Part shown: positions 1 to 5,766 of the stretch, piece after piece
Layout of the letters: each line of letters begins with the position of its first letter
Position numbering within the stretch: position 1 is the stretch's first letter
From: Longimicrobium sp.
GTDB lineage: Bacteria; Gemmatimonadota; Gemmatimonadetes; Longimicrobiales; Longimicrobiaceae
Length of the DNA: 6,617 bases
Reading direction: 5' to 3'
Assembly (NCBI GenBank): GCA_030446945.1
Contig: JAUJMI010000214.1
Coordinates: forward strand, 1 to 6,617
The notes under the pieces: model-generated
Database searches by the model: none
What the model saw: only the letters and a program-made list of their open reading frames with translations
Told to the model about the DNA's origin: nothing
Program-made: the position numbers and the translations under genes

Positions 1-352
1 CACGCGGGACCTCGCCCCTCGGCTCGTGCGCCTCTCGGTGGACGTGCGCGCCGACAGCGCCGGGGAGGTGGCGGAGCTGTGGCGCGCGCAGCGTGCGCTG
101 GATTCGCCGGGCGCCGTCCTCCTCTGCGTCCCGCCCCCGCCCGAGCACGCCCTCCCCGCCGCTGCCATCGAGGCGACGATCCGCCAGGCGCTGGCTCTAG
201 CCGAACGCGCGGCGGTCACGGGAAAGGAGGTGACGCCGTTCCTCCTGCGCGCGGTGGCGGAGAGCACGGGCGGGGTGTCGCTGGAGGCGAACGTGGCGCT
301 CCTCCTGAACAACGCGCGGGTGGGCGCCGCCGTGGCCGCGGCGCTGGCGTGA
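1..352 (+). CDS. psuG: Pseudouridine-5'-phosphate glycosidase, C-terminal part (5' end outside window)
   Basis: This enzyme reversibly splits pseudouridine 5'-phosphate into uracil and ribose 5-phosphate in cytosolic pseudouridine breakdown. Only about the last 116 residues are present. The reading frame is open from base 2 with no stop, so the gene enters from the left. A GTG at 26 is in frame but is very unlikely to be the true start. The recognisable parts are the C-terminal PsuG signatures: PPPPEHALPAAAIEATIRQA, then TGKEVTPFLLRAVAE, and SLEANVALLLNNARV near the end, matching the family pattern of TGK-x-VTPFLL and SLEAN-x-ALL-x-NNA. The catalytic lysine and metal site lie further upstream in the family and cannot be checked here. 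The TGA stop at 350-352 overlaps the GTG start of the next gene, which points to one operon and translational coupling. The family call is firm; the gene's completeness is unknown. Confidence 0.9.
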   Translation, partial: TRDLAPRLVRLSVDVRADSAGEVAELWRAQRALDSPGAVLLCVPPPPEHALPAAAIEATIRQALALAERAAVTGKEVTPFLLRAVAESTGGVSLEANVALLLNNARVGAAVAAALA

Positions 353-918
353 CCAAGGACGTGCTCCGCCGCGAGGCGCGCCGCCGCATGCGCGATCTCC
401 TCCCCAGCGAGCGCGCCGCCGCCGAGACGGAAATAGCGCGGCTGGTGTGGACCGTGCCGGAGGTAGCCGCCGCGCGCACCCTCCTCCTCTACGCGCACCT
501 TCCGGACGAGGTCTCCACCGACGCCATCGCCCTGGAAGCGCTCACGCGGGGCGTGCACGTCGTCTTCCCGCGCGTCCTCGCCGACACCCGCGCGCTGGAC
601 CTGCACACCGTCGCGGAGCCGTCGTCGCTGCGCATCGGCGCGTACGGCATCCGCGAGCCGGACCCGGAGCGCTGCGCCCGCGTCCATGTGGATGCCGTGG
701 ACGCGGTTCTCGTCCCCGGCCTCGCCTGGGACCGCCGCGGCGGCCGCCTGGGGCGCGGCGCCGGCTACTACGACCGCCTCTTCGCCCTCCCCGAGTGGCG
801 CGGGTTCCGATGCGGGGTATTCTTTCGTGCGCAGGAAGTCCCCTCCGTCCCTACCGACCCCTGGGACGTCCCGCTGCAGGCGGTGGTGACGGAGGGCGGG
901 GTGGCGGCGCTGCGCTGA
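349..918 (+). CDS. 5-formyltetrahydrofolate cyclo-ligase (MTHFS/YgfA family)
   Basis: This enzyme uses ATP to convert 5-formyltetrahydrofolate to 5,10-methenyltetrahydrofolate, returning a storage or inhibitory folate to the one-carbon pool in the cytosol. The protein is 189 residues, the usual family size. The N-terminus has the K-x-x-LR-x-x-x-R-x-x-R pattern (TKDVLRREARRRMR), followed by the YAHLPDEVSTDAI segment (about 48-60), whose Glu/Thr resemble the folate-binding motif. The diagnostic glycine-rich nucleotide/phosphate motif RLGRGAGYYDR is at 133-143. I chose the GTG at 349 because it restores the conserved N-terminal lysine and overlaps the psuG stop as GTGA. A second in-frame GTG at 361 is possible. 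No Shine-Dalgarno sequence is evident before 349, as expected if translation re-initiates from psuG. The frame stays open far upstream inside psuG, but that part is out-of-frame shadow. The link between pseudouridine breakdown and folate salvage is not obvious and may only be operon packing. Confidence 0.93.
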   Translation: MTKDVLRREARRRMRDLLPSERAAAETEIARLVWTVPEVAAARTLLLYAHLPDEVSTDAIALEALTRGVHVVFPRVLADTRALDLHTVAEPSSLRIGAYGIREPDPERCARVHVDAVDAVLVPGLAWDRRGGRLGRGAGYYDRLFALPEWRGFRCGVFFRAQEVPSVPTDPWDVPLQAVVTEGGVAALR

Positions 919-971
919 CCGCGGTTCGGGCGCGGGGCCCCGGTAGCCACGCCGGCGCCGGGTTCATCCCC

Positions 972-991
972 CGGTGTTCCCGCGGACACCG
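972..991. terminator. Possible hairpin between convergent genes
   Basis: An 8-bp perfect stem, apart from one G-T pair, with a 4-base loop (loop 980-983) sits in the 78-bp gap between the + strand cyclo-ligase gene and the - strand acetyltransferase gene. It begins about 5 bases after the acetyltransferase stop. No T-run follows on either strand, so it is at best a weak or Rho-assisted terminator. Other GC palindromes occur in this gap and may be chance at this base composition. Confidence 0.25.
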
Positions 992-996
992 CGCCA

Positions 997-1494
997 TCAA
1001 CCGCCGGTCACCTCCGCCATGTCCGCGAGCTGCTCCGCCGTCAGCCGATACGTGTACCACTCGCGCATGTGGCGGGCGCCGAGGCCCTCGTAGAACTCGA
1101 TGGCGAGCTGGTTCCAGTCGAGCACCACCCATTCCATCCGTCCGCACCCCCGCAGCAGCGCCTCGCCCGCGAGGAAGCGGAAGAACGCCTTGCCGATCCC
1201 GTGGCGCCGCGCCTCAGGGAGGACGAAGAGGTCCTCCAGGTAGAGGGTGGGGAGCGCCAGGAACGACGAGTACGTCTCGCAGGTGATGGCGTACGCGAGC
1301 GCCTCGCCGGCGGGGGACTCGGCCAGGTACACCTGGATGCGGTTGGGGGGCGGCCCGAATGCGTCATGCACCAGACGCTCGCGGGCGTCGGGGCGGGGGC
1401 GGTCGAGCTTCTCGTAGTCCGCCAGTGCGTCCACCAGCGCCAGCCACCGCTCCGTGTCCTCGCGCGCGGCGGGGCGCAGGGTGAAGTCAGCCAC
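997..1494 (-). CDS. GNAT N-acetyltransferase resembling spermidine/spermine (or thialysine) acetyltransferase
   Basis: This is a cytosolic acetyl-CoA-dependent N-acetyltransferase of 165 residues with a single GNAT fold. The acetyl-CoA pyrophosphate loop is visible as R96-R-H-G99-I-G101 after the beta-4 strand TLYLEDLFVLPEARRHG. The C-terminal part, DWNQLAIEFYEGLGA, ends in the FY-x-x-x-GA motif whose tyrosine is the general acid in this superfamily. The layout looks like the SSAT/SAT1-SAT2 branch: ALADYEKLDRP near the N-terminus, YLEDLFV before the CoA loop, and WN-x-x-x-I-x-FY near the end. By analogy the substrate could be a polyamine or thialysine-like amine, but that is inference; bacterial members are mostly uncharacterised. 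The start is the GTG at 1494, set by an AAGGAGG ribosome-binding site 6 bases upstream. The gene overlaps the end of rsmD by 8 bases, so it is probably translationally coupled to it. Confidence 0.88.
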   Translation of the reverse strand: MADFTLRPAAREDTERWLALVDALADYEKLDRPRPDARERLVHDAFGPPPNRIQVYLAESPAGEALAYAITCETYSSFLALPTLYLEDLFVLPEARRHGIGKAFFRFLAGEALLRGCGRMEWVVLDWNQLAIEFYEGLGARHMREWYTYRLTAEQLADMAEVTGG

Positions 1495-2047
1495 GATCCC
1501 CCTCCTTTTCCGCGCGGCGCAGGTCGGCCAGGCGGGCGCGGTAGATGGTGACCATGGTGTCGTCGAAGAAGTGCTCCTCGCCGCCCTCGGGAAGGAGGTG
1601 CTTGATGGAGTGCTCCAGGGTGAGGATGGCGGCGAACGGCTTCGCCATCCACCCCTCCAGGAGCCGGTCCAGCATGCGGCTCTCGTACGGCGGATCGGCG
1701 AAGGCGATGTCGTAGCGGGCGATGGGGAGCGCCGCCGCGAAGGGGAGCGCGTCCTTTTTGAAGATCCGCGTCTTCTCGCGCACGTGCAGCGCGGCGACAT
1801 TGGCCTTGAGCGCGTGCAGCGACGCGGGGCGCGACTCCACGAAGTCCGCAGAGTGGGCGCCGCGCGACATGGCCTCCAGCCCGAGGGCGCCCGTCCCCGC
1901 GAACAGGTCCAGCACGCGGGCTCTGGGGAAGTCGGGCTCCAGCAGCCGCAGCCAGGCATCGCGCACGTGCTCGGCGGTGGGGCGCACGCGCCGGTCCGCG
2001 GGCGAGGTCAGGTGCCGCCCGGCCCACTTCCCCGCCACGATCCTCAC
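1487..2047 (-). CDS. rsmD: 16S rRNA (guanine(966)-N(2))-methyltransferase RsmD
   Basis: This SAM-dependent methyltransferase methylates N2 of G966 in 16S rRNA during assembly of the 30S subunit. At 186 residues the protein has the usual family length. It starts with the family signature RIVAGKWAGRHL (2-13) and RPTAEHVRDAW (22-32). The SAM-binding motif I is VLDLFAGTGALGLEAMSRGA (45-64), with the acidic residue after strand 2 in FVES (69-72), and the N2-guanine methyltransferase catalytic motif DPPY is at 118-121. The start is the GTG at 2047: it places the signature at the very N-terminus and follows a purine-rich GAGGGG about 5 bases upstream. Its stop lies inside the next gene downstream (acetyltransferase). 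A 58-bp gap separates it from the upstream ArsC-like gene. In many bacteria rsmD is followed by coaD; here a GNAT gene takes that place. Confidence 0.95.
   Translation of the reverse strand: MRIVAGKWAGRHLTSPADRRVRPTAEHVRDAWLRLLEPDFPRARVLDLFAGTGALGLEAMSRGAHSADFVESRPASLHALKANVAALHVREKTRIFKKDALPFAAALPIARYDIAFADPPYESRMLDRLLEGWMAKPFAAILTLEHSIKHLLPEGGEEHFFDDTMVTIYRARLADLRRAEKEGDRG
1501..1507 (-). promoter_or_regulatory. Ribosome-binding site of the acetyltransferase gene
   Basis: AAGGAGG on the - strand lies 6 bases before the GTG at 1494, inside the last codons of rsmD. It decides the GTG start for the acetyltransferase, since the reading frame remains open for a long way upstream. Confidence 0.75.
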
Positions 2048-2105
2048 TCCGCCCCCTCGGTAAAGTGCCGGCGCGGGGTACGCCTCCTATCGGCATCGCT
2101 GTTCG

Positions 2106-2453
2106 TCATGCCGTTGCCCACTCCCGCCACAGCGGCTCGTTCCAGCCCACGGCCAGCAGGATGCCGGAGCGCAGGAGGGGGGTGACGAGGAGCGCGGGCT
2201 CGTCCTCGAGGAGCGGGAGGATGCGCGCCTCGGGGAGGTGCGCCGCGTGCAGGCCGCGCTCCCGGAAGCGCTTCGAGTCGCGGTCCAGCAGCGCCTCGGC
2301 GCCGAACTTCTGGGCGAAGCGCTTCAGCTCGCCGGCGGATGCGGCGCGCTCCTTCAGGTCCACGAAGTGGGTGCGGATGCGGCGCTCCTTGAAGAACCGG
2401 AGCGCCTTGCGCGTCTCGGCGCACCCCTTGGTGCCGAAGATCTGGACTTCCAT
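2106..2453 (-). CDS. ArsC/Spx-family thioredoxin-fold protein, monothiol, similar to the 'ArsC family (seleno)protein' group
   Basis: This is a small cytosolic protein of 115 residues with the arsenate-reductase-like thioredoxin fold. The N-terminal strand and active-site loop read VQIFGTKGCAETRKALRFF, giving one cysteine at position 11 in a C-x-x-T-R-K-A context. There is no second CxxC cysteine, so it is monothiol like classical ArsC and unlike Spx. The middle (HFVDLKERAASAGELKRFAQ) and the C-terminus (ALLVTPLLRSGILLAVGWNE) follow the family layout. The phrasing VQIFGTK, TRKALRFFKERR and FVDLKERAAS resembles a group annotated in databases as ArsC family (seleno)proteins, in which the active-site residue may be selenocysteine. 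Here the codon is TGC, so it is cysteine. Arsenate reduction is not established; no ars genes are nearby. Its ATG lies 4 bases past the stop of the DUF4105 gene, so the two are probably co-transcribed. No good Shine-Dalgarno sequence is visible. Confidence 0.87.
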   Translation of the reverse strand: MEVQIFGTKGCAETRKALRFFKERRIRTHFVDLKERAASAGELKRFAQKFGAEALLDRDSKRFRERGLHAAHLPEARILPLLEDEPALLVTPLLRSGILLAVGWNEPLWREWATA

Positions 2454-2457
2454 CGTG

Positions 2458-3777
2458 TCAGGCGGTCGCGGTGGCGCGGCGGCTGGGCGCGACGGGCCGG
2501 GCGGCGCGCGCCGGGAGGTCGGCGGCCATGCGCCGGGCGGCCCACGCCAGCGCCAGGTTCACCGGCAGCGCCAGGGCGATGATCCACCCGTTCGCCTGGT
2601 CGACCCCCGGAACGATCTGCAGCACGAATCCGAGCACCGAGAGCCCCGCCACCGCCGCCGACAGCAGCCACGCCGGCCGCGCCGCCCACCTCGCTCCGTA
2701 CGCCAGCACCGGCAGCAGCAGGACGAGCGGGAGCGCCAGCGGCGAGAGCTGGAGGATGTTCTCGTTGCGGTACGCGATGCCGTGGTCGGTCAGCGACCAG
2801 AGGCCGGCCAGTATCCACCCGCCCGTCCCCGCGAAGAGGAGCCAGAGTCCCGCCACCGCCGCGAACCCGAAGCGCGCCGCCCGCCCCCTGGACGCGCGCG
2901 ACGCCAGTAGCGCCAGCAGACCGCCCAGCGCCACCCCCGCGGCCAGGTAGCCGGCGAGCCAGTTGGGCTCCTCGGCGGGCGCCGGCGGGCGGGTGGAGCG
3001 GACGGCCTCGGTCTCCTCGCGCACCAGCGGCACCATGCGGCCGGCGGCGTCCGGCACCCGCAGCTCCGCCAAGCGGTCGTGCAGCGCCCCCGGGAGGAAC
3101 ATCTCCTCCCAGCGCGAGATCGGCCGGTCCGCGGCGGGACCCAGGCCGCCCATCAGCGCCGTGAAGATGGGGATGTCCGCGGCGCCGGCGGCGGTCAGCC
3201 GCTCGGTGTGCTCGCGGTAGGTGGCGCCGGCGGGAACGCGCGCCGTGGCCGCCTTCAGCCGCCCGCCCAGCACGCGGTCGATGGCGTCGCGCACGCGGGT
3301 GGAGCAGTTGTCCCGGTAGTAGTCGTAGCGATAAAAGCGGTTCTGCGGGAGCTCGTTCACGGCCAGCAGGCGCGCGAGCTCGGTCGCCTGGGCGGGCGTC
3401 AGGTTAAGCTCCTGCACCGCCACCGTGCGGTTCATCCCCGCGTAGTGCTGCAGGGTCGCGCCGGCGTCGAACGCGGCGACCCAGTACAACATCCGCCCCT
3501 GGATGAAGTTCTTGAGGAAGTTCTCCTGCGCGAAGTCGAACATCCCGTAGTTGTACGCCAGGTCCGCCCCGGTGCGCGGGTCGTGCACCCAGATGGCGTT
3601 GTGGCCGAAGCGCTCCCACACCAGGTCGCCCGGGCCCATCGTCATCACGAAGACCCGCGGCACCGTGCCGGGCGCGGGCGCCTGCGCGGCGGCCGGGACG
3701 GCGAAGAGCAGCGCGGCAATGAGAGCCAGCGCGTACCGCGGGAGCGGGCGGACGATGTACTGCATCACGAGGCGCAT
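2458..3777 (-). CDS. DUF4105 / Lnb N-terminal periplasmic domain protein with C-terminal membrane region
   Basis: The protein is 439 residues from the ATG at 3777. It has an N-terminal signal or anchor segment (about 14-31, ending PAAAQA), an extracytoplasmic domain of about 40-265, and roughly five predicted membrane helices (273-292, 303-325, 345-362, 368-388, 397-413). The periplasmic domain carries the DUF4105 features: RFGHNAIWV with His59, DLAYNYGMFDF (72-82), a VQELNLTPAQ stretch (121-130), NRFYRYDYYRDNCSTRVRD (146-164) with Cys158. The order His then Asn-Cys resembles the permuted papain-like (NlpC/P60-type) folds, so a hydrolase or acyltransferase role on envelope material is conceivable but unproven. 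Between helices 2 and 3, the H332 and N338-x-N340 context preceding SPLALPL is also typical of this family. I chose 3777 because it gives a clean signal peptide; in-frame ATG 3765 is an alternative. The frame stays open upstream to 3990, but that extension runs through the terminator. Substrate and function are unknown. Confidence 0.87.
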   Translation of the reverse strand: MRLVMQYIVRPLPRYALALIAALLFAVPAAAQAPAPGTVPRVFVMTMGPGDLVWERFGHNAIWVHDPRTGADLAYNYGMFDFAQENFLKNFIQGRMLYWVAAFDAGATLQHYAGMNRTVAVQELNLTPAQATELARLLAVNELPQNRFYRYDYYRDNCSTRVRDAIDRVLGGRLKAATARVPAGATYREHTERLTAAGAADIPIFTALMGGLGPAADRPISRWEEMFLPGALHDRLAELRVPDAAGRMVPLVREETEAVRSTRPPAPAEEPNWLAGYLAAGVALGGLLALLASRASRGRAARFGFAAVAGLWLLFAGTGGWILAGLWSLTDHGIAYRNENILQLSPLALPLVLLLPVLAYGARWAARPAWLLSAAVAGLSVLGFVLQIVPGVDQANGWIIALALPVNLALAWAARRMAADLPARAARPVAPSRRATATA

Positions 3778-3850
3778 GCAAAGGGAACGCAACGGGTTGA
3801 ACGGCAAGGTAACGCGCTTCCCCCCGCCTTCGCCACGCCCGTCAGGGGCC

Positions 3851-3892
3851 CAAAGAGAAGCGGGGTCCCCCGGCTGCCGGAGGGACCCCGCT
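3851..3892 (-). terminator. Intrinsic terminator of the sigma/anti-sigma/PDZ unit
   Basis: A perfect 11-bp stem (3859-3869 with 3882-3892) is extended by four more GC pairs across a one-base bulge to a 3-base loop (3874-3876). On the - strand it is followed by the T-rich run TTCTCTTTG (3859-3851). It starts 19 bases after the stop of the PDZ protein gene and lies upstream of the DUF4105 gene. This marks the boundary between the two - strand transcription units, so the DUF4105 operon needs its own promoter within about 3778-3850. I could not pick convincing -35/-10 boxes there. Confidence 0.82.
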
Positions 3893-3911
3893 GTACCGCG
3901 CCGGAGGGCGG

Positions 3912-4913
3912 TCAGTTCCGCCGGCGCTCCTCTTCCCCACGAATGCGCACGCGCTCGTGCCGCTCGGTCTCCACGCGCCGGCCGCTCCACTCCACGTCCA
4001 GCTCGCGGCGCTGCCCCTGGCGCACCACCTCCAGCCGCACCCTTCCCTCCTGGTCGCCGAAGGCGCGGCGCCGGTCGGCCACGGAGGCCACCGTGCGGCC
4101 GCCGGCGCGCACGATCACGTCGCCCCCCTGCAGCCCGGCACGCGCGGCCGGGGTGGAGCGTGACACCTGCAGCACGAGCACCCCGTCGTCCACGCGGAAA
4201 TAGCGGGCCAGCTCCGGGTTCAGCTCCGAGAGCTCGGCGCCGGCCACCGCACGCCGCCCGAGGTCCAAAAAGAAGGGGAGCGACCGGGTCACCGCCAGCT
4301 CACGTCCCAACTCCCGCCCCAGCGCGCGCCCCATGCGGTCCATCGAGCGCAGGTTCACCACCACGCTGTCACCCCTGGCGCCGTCGGCACGGTCGACGCT
4401 GTAGACGATTACGCTGTCGCCCTGCCGGGTGCGCACCCGCTCGCGCAGCTTCCCCATGCGCCGCCCCAGGCTGTCCAGGTGCGTGCGGATGGAATCGACG
4501 TGGAAGGTCACCCGGTCGCCGCCTCCGATGATGGTGACCTCGCCGGGGAGGGTGCGGGCGATCCCCTCGCGGCGCGCGGCGACCACGATGCGCTCCTGCT
4601 CGGCACCGCCGCGGCGGATGCGCAGCCGAACCGTGTCGCCCACCTCCAGCTCCTCGCGGAGGCGCTCGATGGTGCGCTCGGTGGCGGGGGCGCCGTTCAC
4701 CCGCACCACGATGTCGCCGGTGCGCACCCCGGCGCGGTCGGCGGCGGAGCGCGCCACCACCTCGGCCACGCGGGCCTCGCGGGCGCCGTCGCTCTCCCAG
4801 TCGAACGCCACGCCCATCCACCCGCGCGGCGCCTCGCCGCGCTGAGCGGCGAGGGCGGCCGGAGCCATCAGCATCGCCGCCAGCAGCGGCATCCAACCCT
4901 TGATCACGCGCAT
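3912..4913 (-). CDS. Exported protein with two PDZ domains
   Basis: The protein is 333 residues with a signal peptide (basic MRVIK, hydrophobic core to about 20, likely cleavage near ALAAQ at 20-24), so it is secreted to the periplasm or outer face. PDZ domain 1 covers about 31-112: GWMGVAF provides the carboxylate-binding loop and AGVRTGDIVVRVNG is the typical core. PDZ domain 2 covers about 222-310, with GAELSELNPELARYF, then PAARAGLQGGDVIVRAGGR. The linker (about 118-215) is charged and contains a helical LDSLGRRMGKLRERVRT segment. The C-terminus (311-333) is strongly charged and rich in Arg/Glu. No protease domain or catalytic Ser-His-Asp set is visible, so it is not a DegS/HtrA protease by itself. 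It may bind C-termini of misfolded envelope proteins or act as an adaptor, an inference from PDZ biology and its place 28 bases after an anti-sigma gene. The ATG at 4913 gives the signal peptide at the N-terminus; the upstream ribosome-binding site is weak. Confidence 0.88.
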   Translation of the reverse strand: MRVIKGWMPLLAAMLMAPAALAAQRGEAPRGWMGVAFDWESDGAREARVAEVVARSAADRAGVRTGDIVVRVNGAPATERTIERLREELEVGDTVRLRIRRGGAEQERIVVAARREGIARTLPGEVTIIGGGDRVTFHVDSIRTHLDSLGRRMGKLRERVRTRQGDSVIVYSVDRADGARGDSVVVNLRSMDRMGRALGRELGRELAVTRSLPFFLDLGRRAVAGAELSELNPELARYFRVDDGVLVLQVSRSTPAARAGLQGGDVIVRAGGRTVASVADRRRAFGDQEGRVRLEVVRQGQRRELDVEWSGRRVETERHERVRIRGEEERRRN

Positions 4914-4941
4914 CTCTCGGTCTCTTTCGGTTCACTCGGTT

Positions 4942-5766
4942 TCAGTACCACGCGCTCTGCGAGGCGCGGTCGATCTGCCGCCGGAGAGCATCGCGCTCGT
5001 CCAGGACGGCCAGGTGGTACCCGTTCAGCACGGGGTCGCCGGGGGCCTGCTCCAGCGCGCGGCCGGTGGTCTCCACCAGCGTCTGCAGGGCGGAGAGGCG
5101 GGTCTCGGGATCCGCGCCGCTGGCCGGGTCCGCGATCTCCGCGTACCTGCGCAGCGCGGCCACGTACGCGGCCTCCGCCTCGTCGAGCTCCCGCGCCGCC
5201 GTCCTCGTCTCGGGCGTCAGGACAGGGGCGCGGCGCGGCATGGCGGTCCGCGCGTCCCCCGCGCGCGCCGACACCAGGCGCGCCACCGGGAGCTCGCCCG
5301 TGGGAACGGCGGACTCCTCCTCCACCGGCGCATCCGCCACCCGGGACTCGGCGCGCGCCGGGGGAAGCTGTGCCACCCCCAGCACCCGGTCCTCCCCCTT
5401 TGACGGCTGGCCGGGCGCCTGCGCCACATGGCGGCTCGTGCCGGGCCGCAGCAGCGACAGCCCCGCCGCGGCCCCCGTGGCGAAGAGCAGCAGCGCCGCC
5501 GCGATCTTCAGCAGCGGGCGCGTCGCGCGGAAGGCTCGCGCGGGCGCGGGGCGCATCAGGGCCTCCCCGGTCAGCGCCGCCTCCAGCGCACGCCAGGCGC
5601 CGGGGCTCGGCTCCGGGTCTGCGAGGGTGGCCAGCGCGGCGGTCTGCGCGCGCATTGCGTCGCGCTCGCGGCGGCAGACCAGGCAGTCGCGCAGGTGCTC
5701 GGCCTCGGCCGGCTCCGGCGCTTCGTCCACCAGGCGGGCCAGTTCTTCCAGCGTCAGGTGCTGCAT
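4942..5766 (-). CDS. Membrane-spanning zinc-binding anti-sigma factor
   Basis: The protein is 274 residues and is probably a single-pass inner-membrane anti-sigma factor that holds the adjacent ECF sigma factor. The cytosolic N-terminal domain has the ZAS/zf-HC2 zinc motif H24-L-R-D-C28-L-V-C31, within EAEHLRDCLVCRRERD. One membrane helix spans about 88-106 (IAAALLLFATGAAAGLSLL), preceded by basic residues (R80, R83, K87), which puts the N-terminus inside. A low-complexity Pro/Ala/Glu linker (about 107-190) leads to an extracytoplasmic helical domain (about 190-270): ELDEAEAAYVAALRRYAEIAD, then a second stretch around ETRLSALQTLVETTGRALEQ and a final helix with LAVLDERDALRRQIDR. I recall this C-terminal arrangement from Gemmatimonadota anti-sigma factors. 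The ATG at 5766 lies 13 bases inside the sigma gene and follows an AAGGAG site 7 bases upstream. This coupling suits balanced production of sigma and anti-sigma. Confidence 0.9.
   Translation of the reverse strand: MQHLTLEELARLVDEAPEPAEAEHLRDCLVCRRERDAMRAQTAALATLADPEPSPGAWRALEAALTGEALMRPAPARAFRATRPLLKIAAALLLFATGAAAGLSLLRPGTSRHVAQAPGQPSKGEDRVLGVAQLPPARAESRVADAPVEEESAVPTGELPVARLVSARAGDARTAMPRRAPVLTPETRTAARELDEAEAAYVAALRRYAEIADPASGADPETRLSALQTLVETTGRALEQAPGDPVLNGYHLAVLDERDALRRQIDRASQSAWY

Noticed and set aside
2083..2088. AGGAGG on the - strand in the gap between the ArsC-like gene and rsmD
   Set aside because: No ATG, GTG or TTG lies at a suitable distance downstream to start a frame. The rsmD start at 2047 is about 35 bases away and has its own nearer purine-rich sequence. 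It is probably incidental.
1041..2096. A 351-codon - strand open frame across rsmD and the acetyltransferase gene
   Set aside because: It is in a different frame from both recognised enzymes and shows only Arg/Pro/Ser-rich low-complexity sequence.
3778..3990. N-terminal extension of the DUF4105 protein to an ATG at 3990
   Set aside because: The extension runs through the terminator hairpin and into the end of the PDZ gene, and would bury the signal peptide about 70 residues inside the protein.
3079..4203. A 374-codon + strand open frame opposite the DUF4105 gene and the terminator
   Set aside because: It crosses the intrinsic terminator and two well-supported - strand genes, and its composition (His/Arg/Gly rich) is typical of shadow frames.
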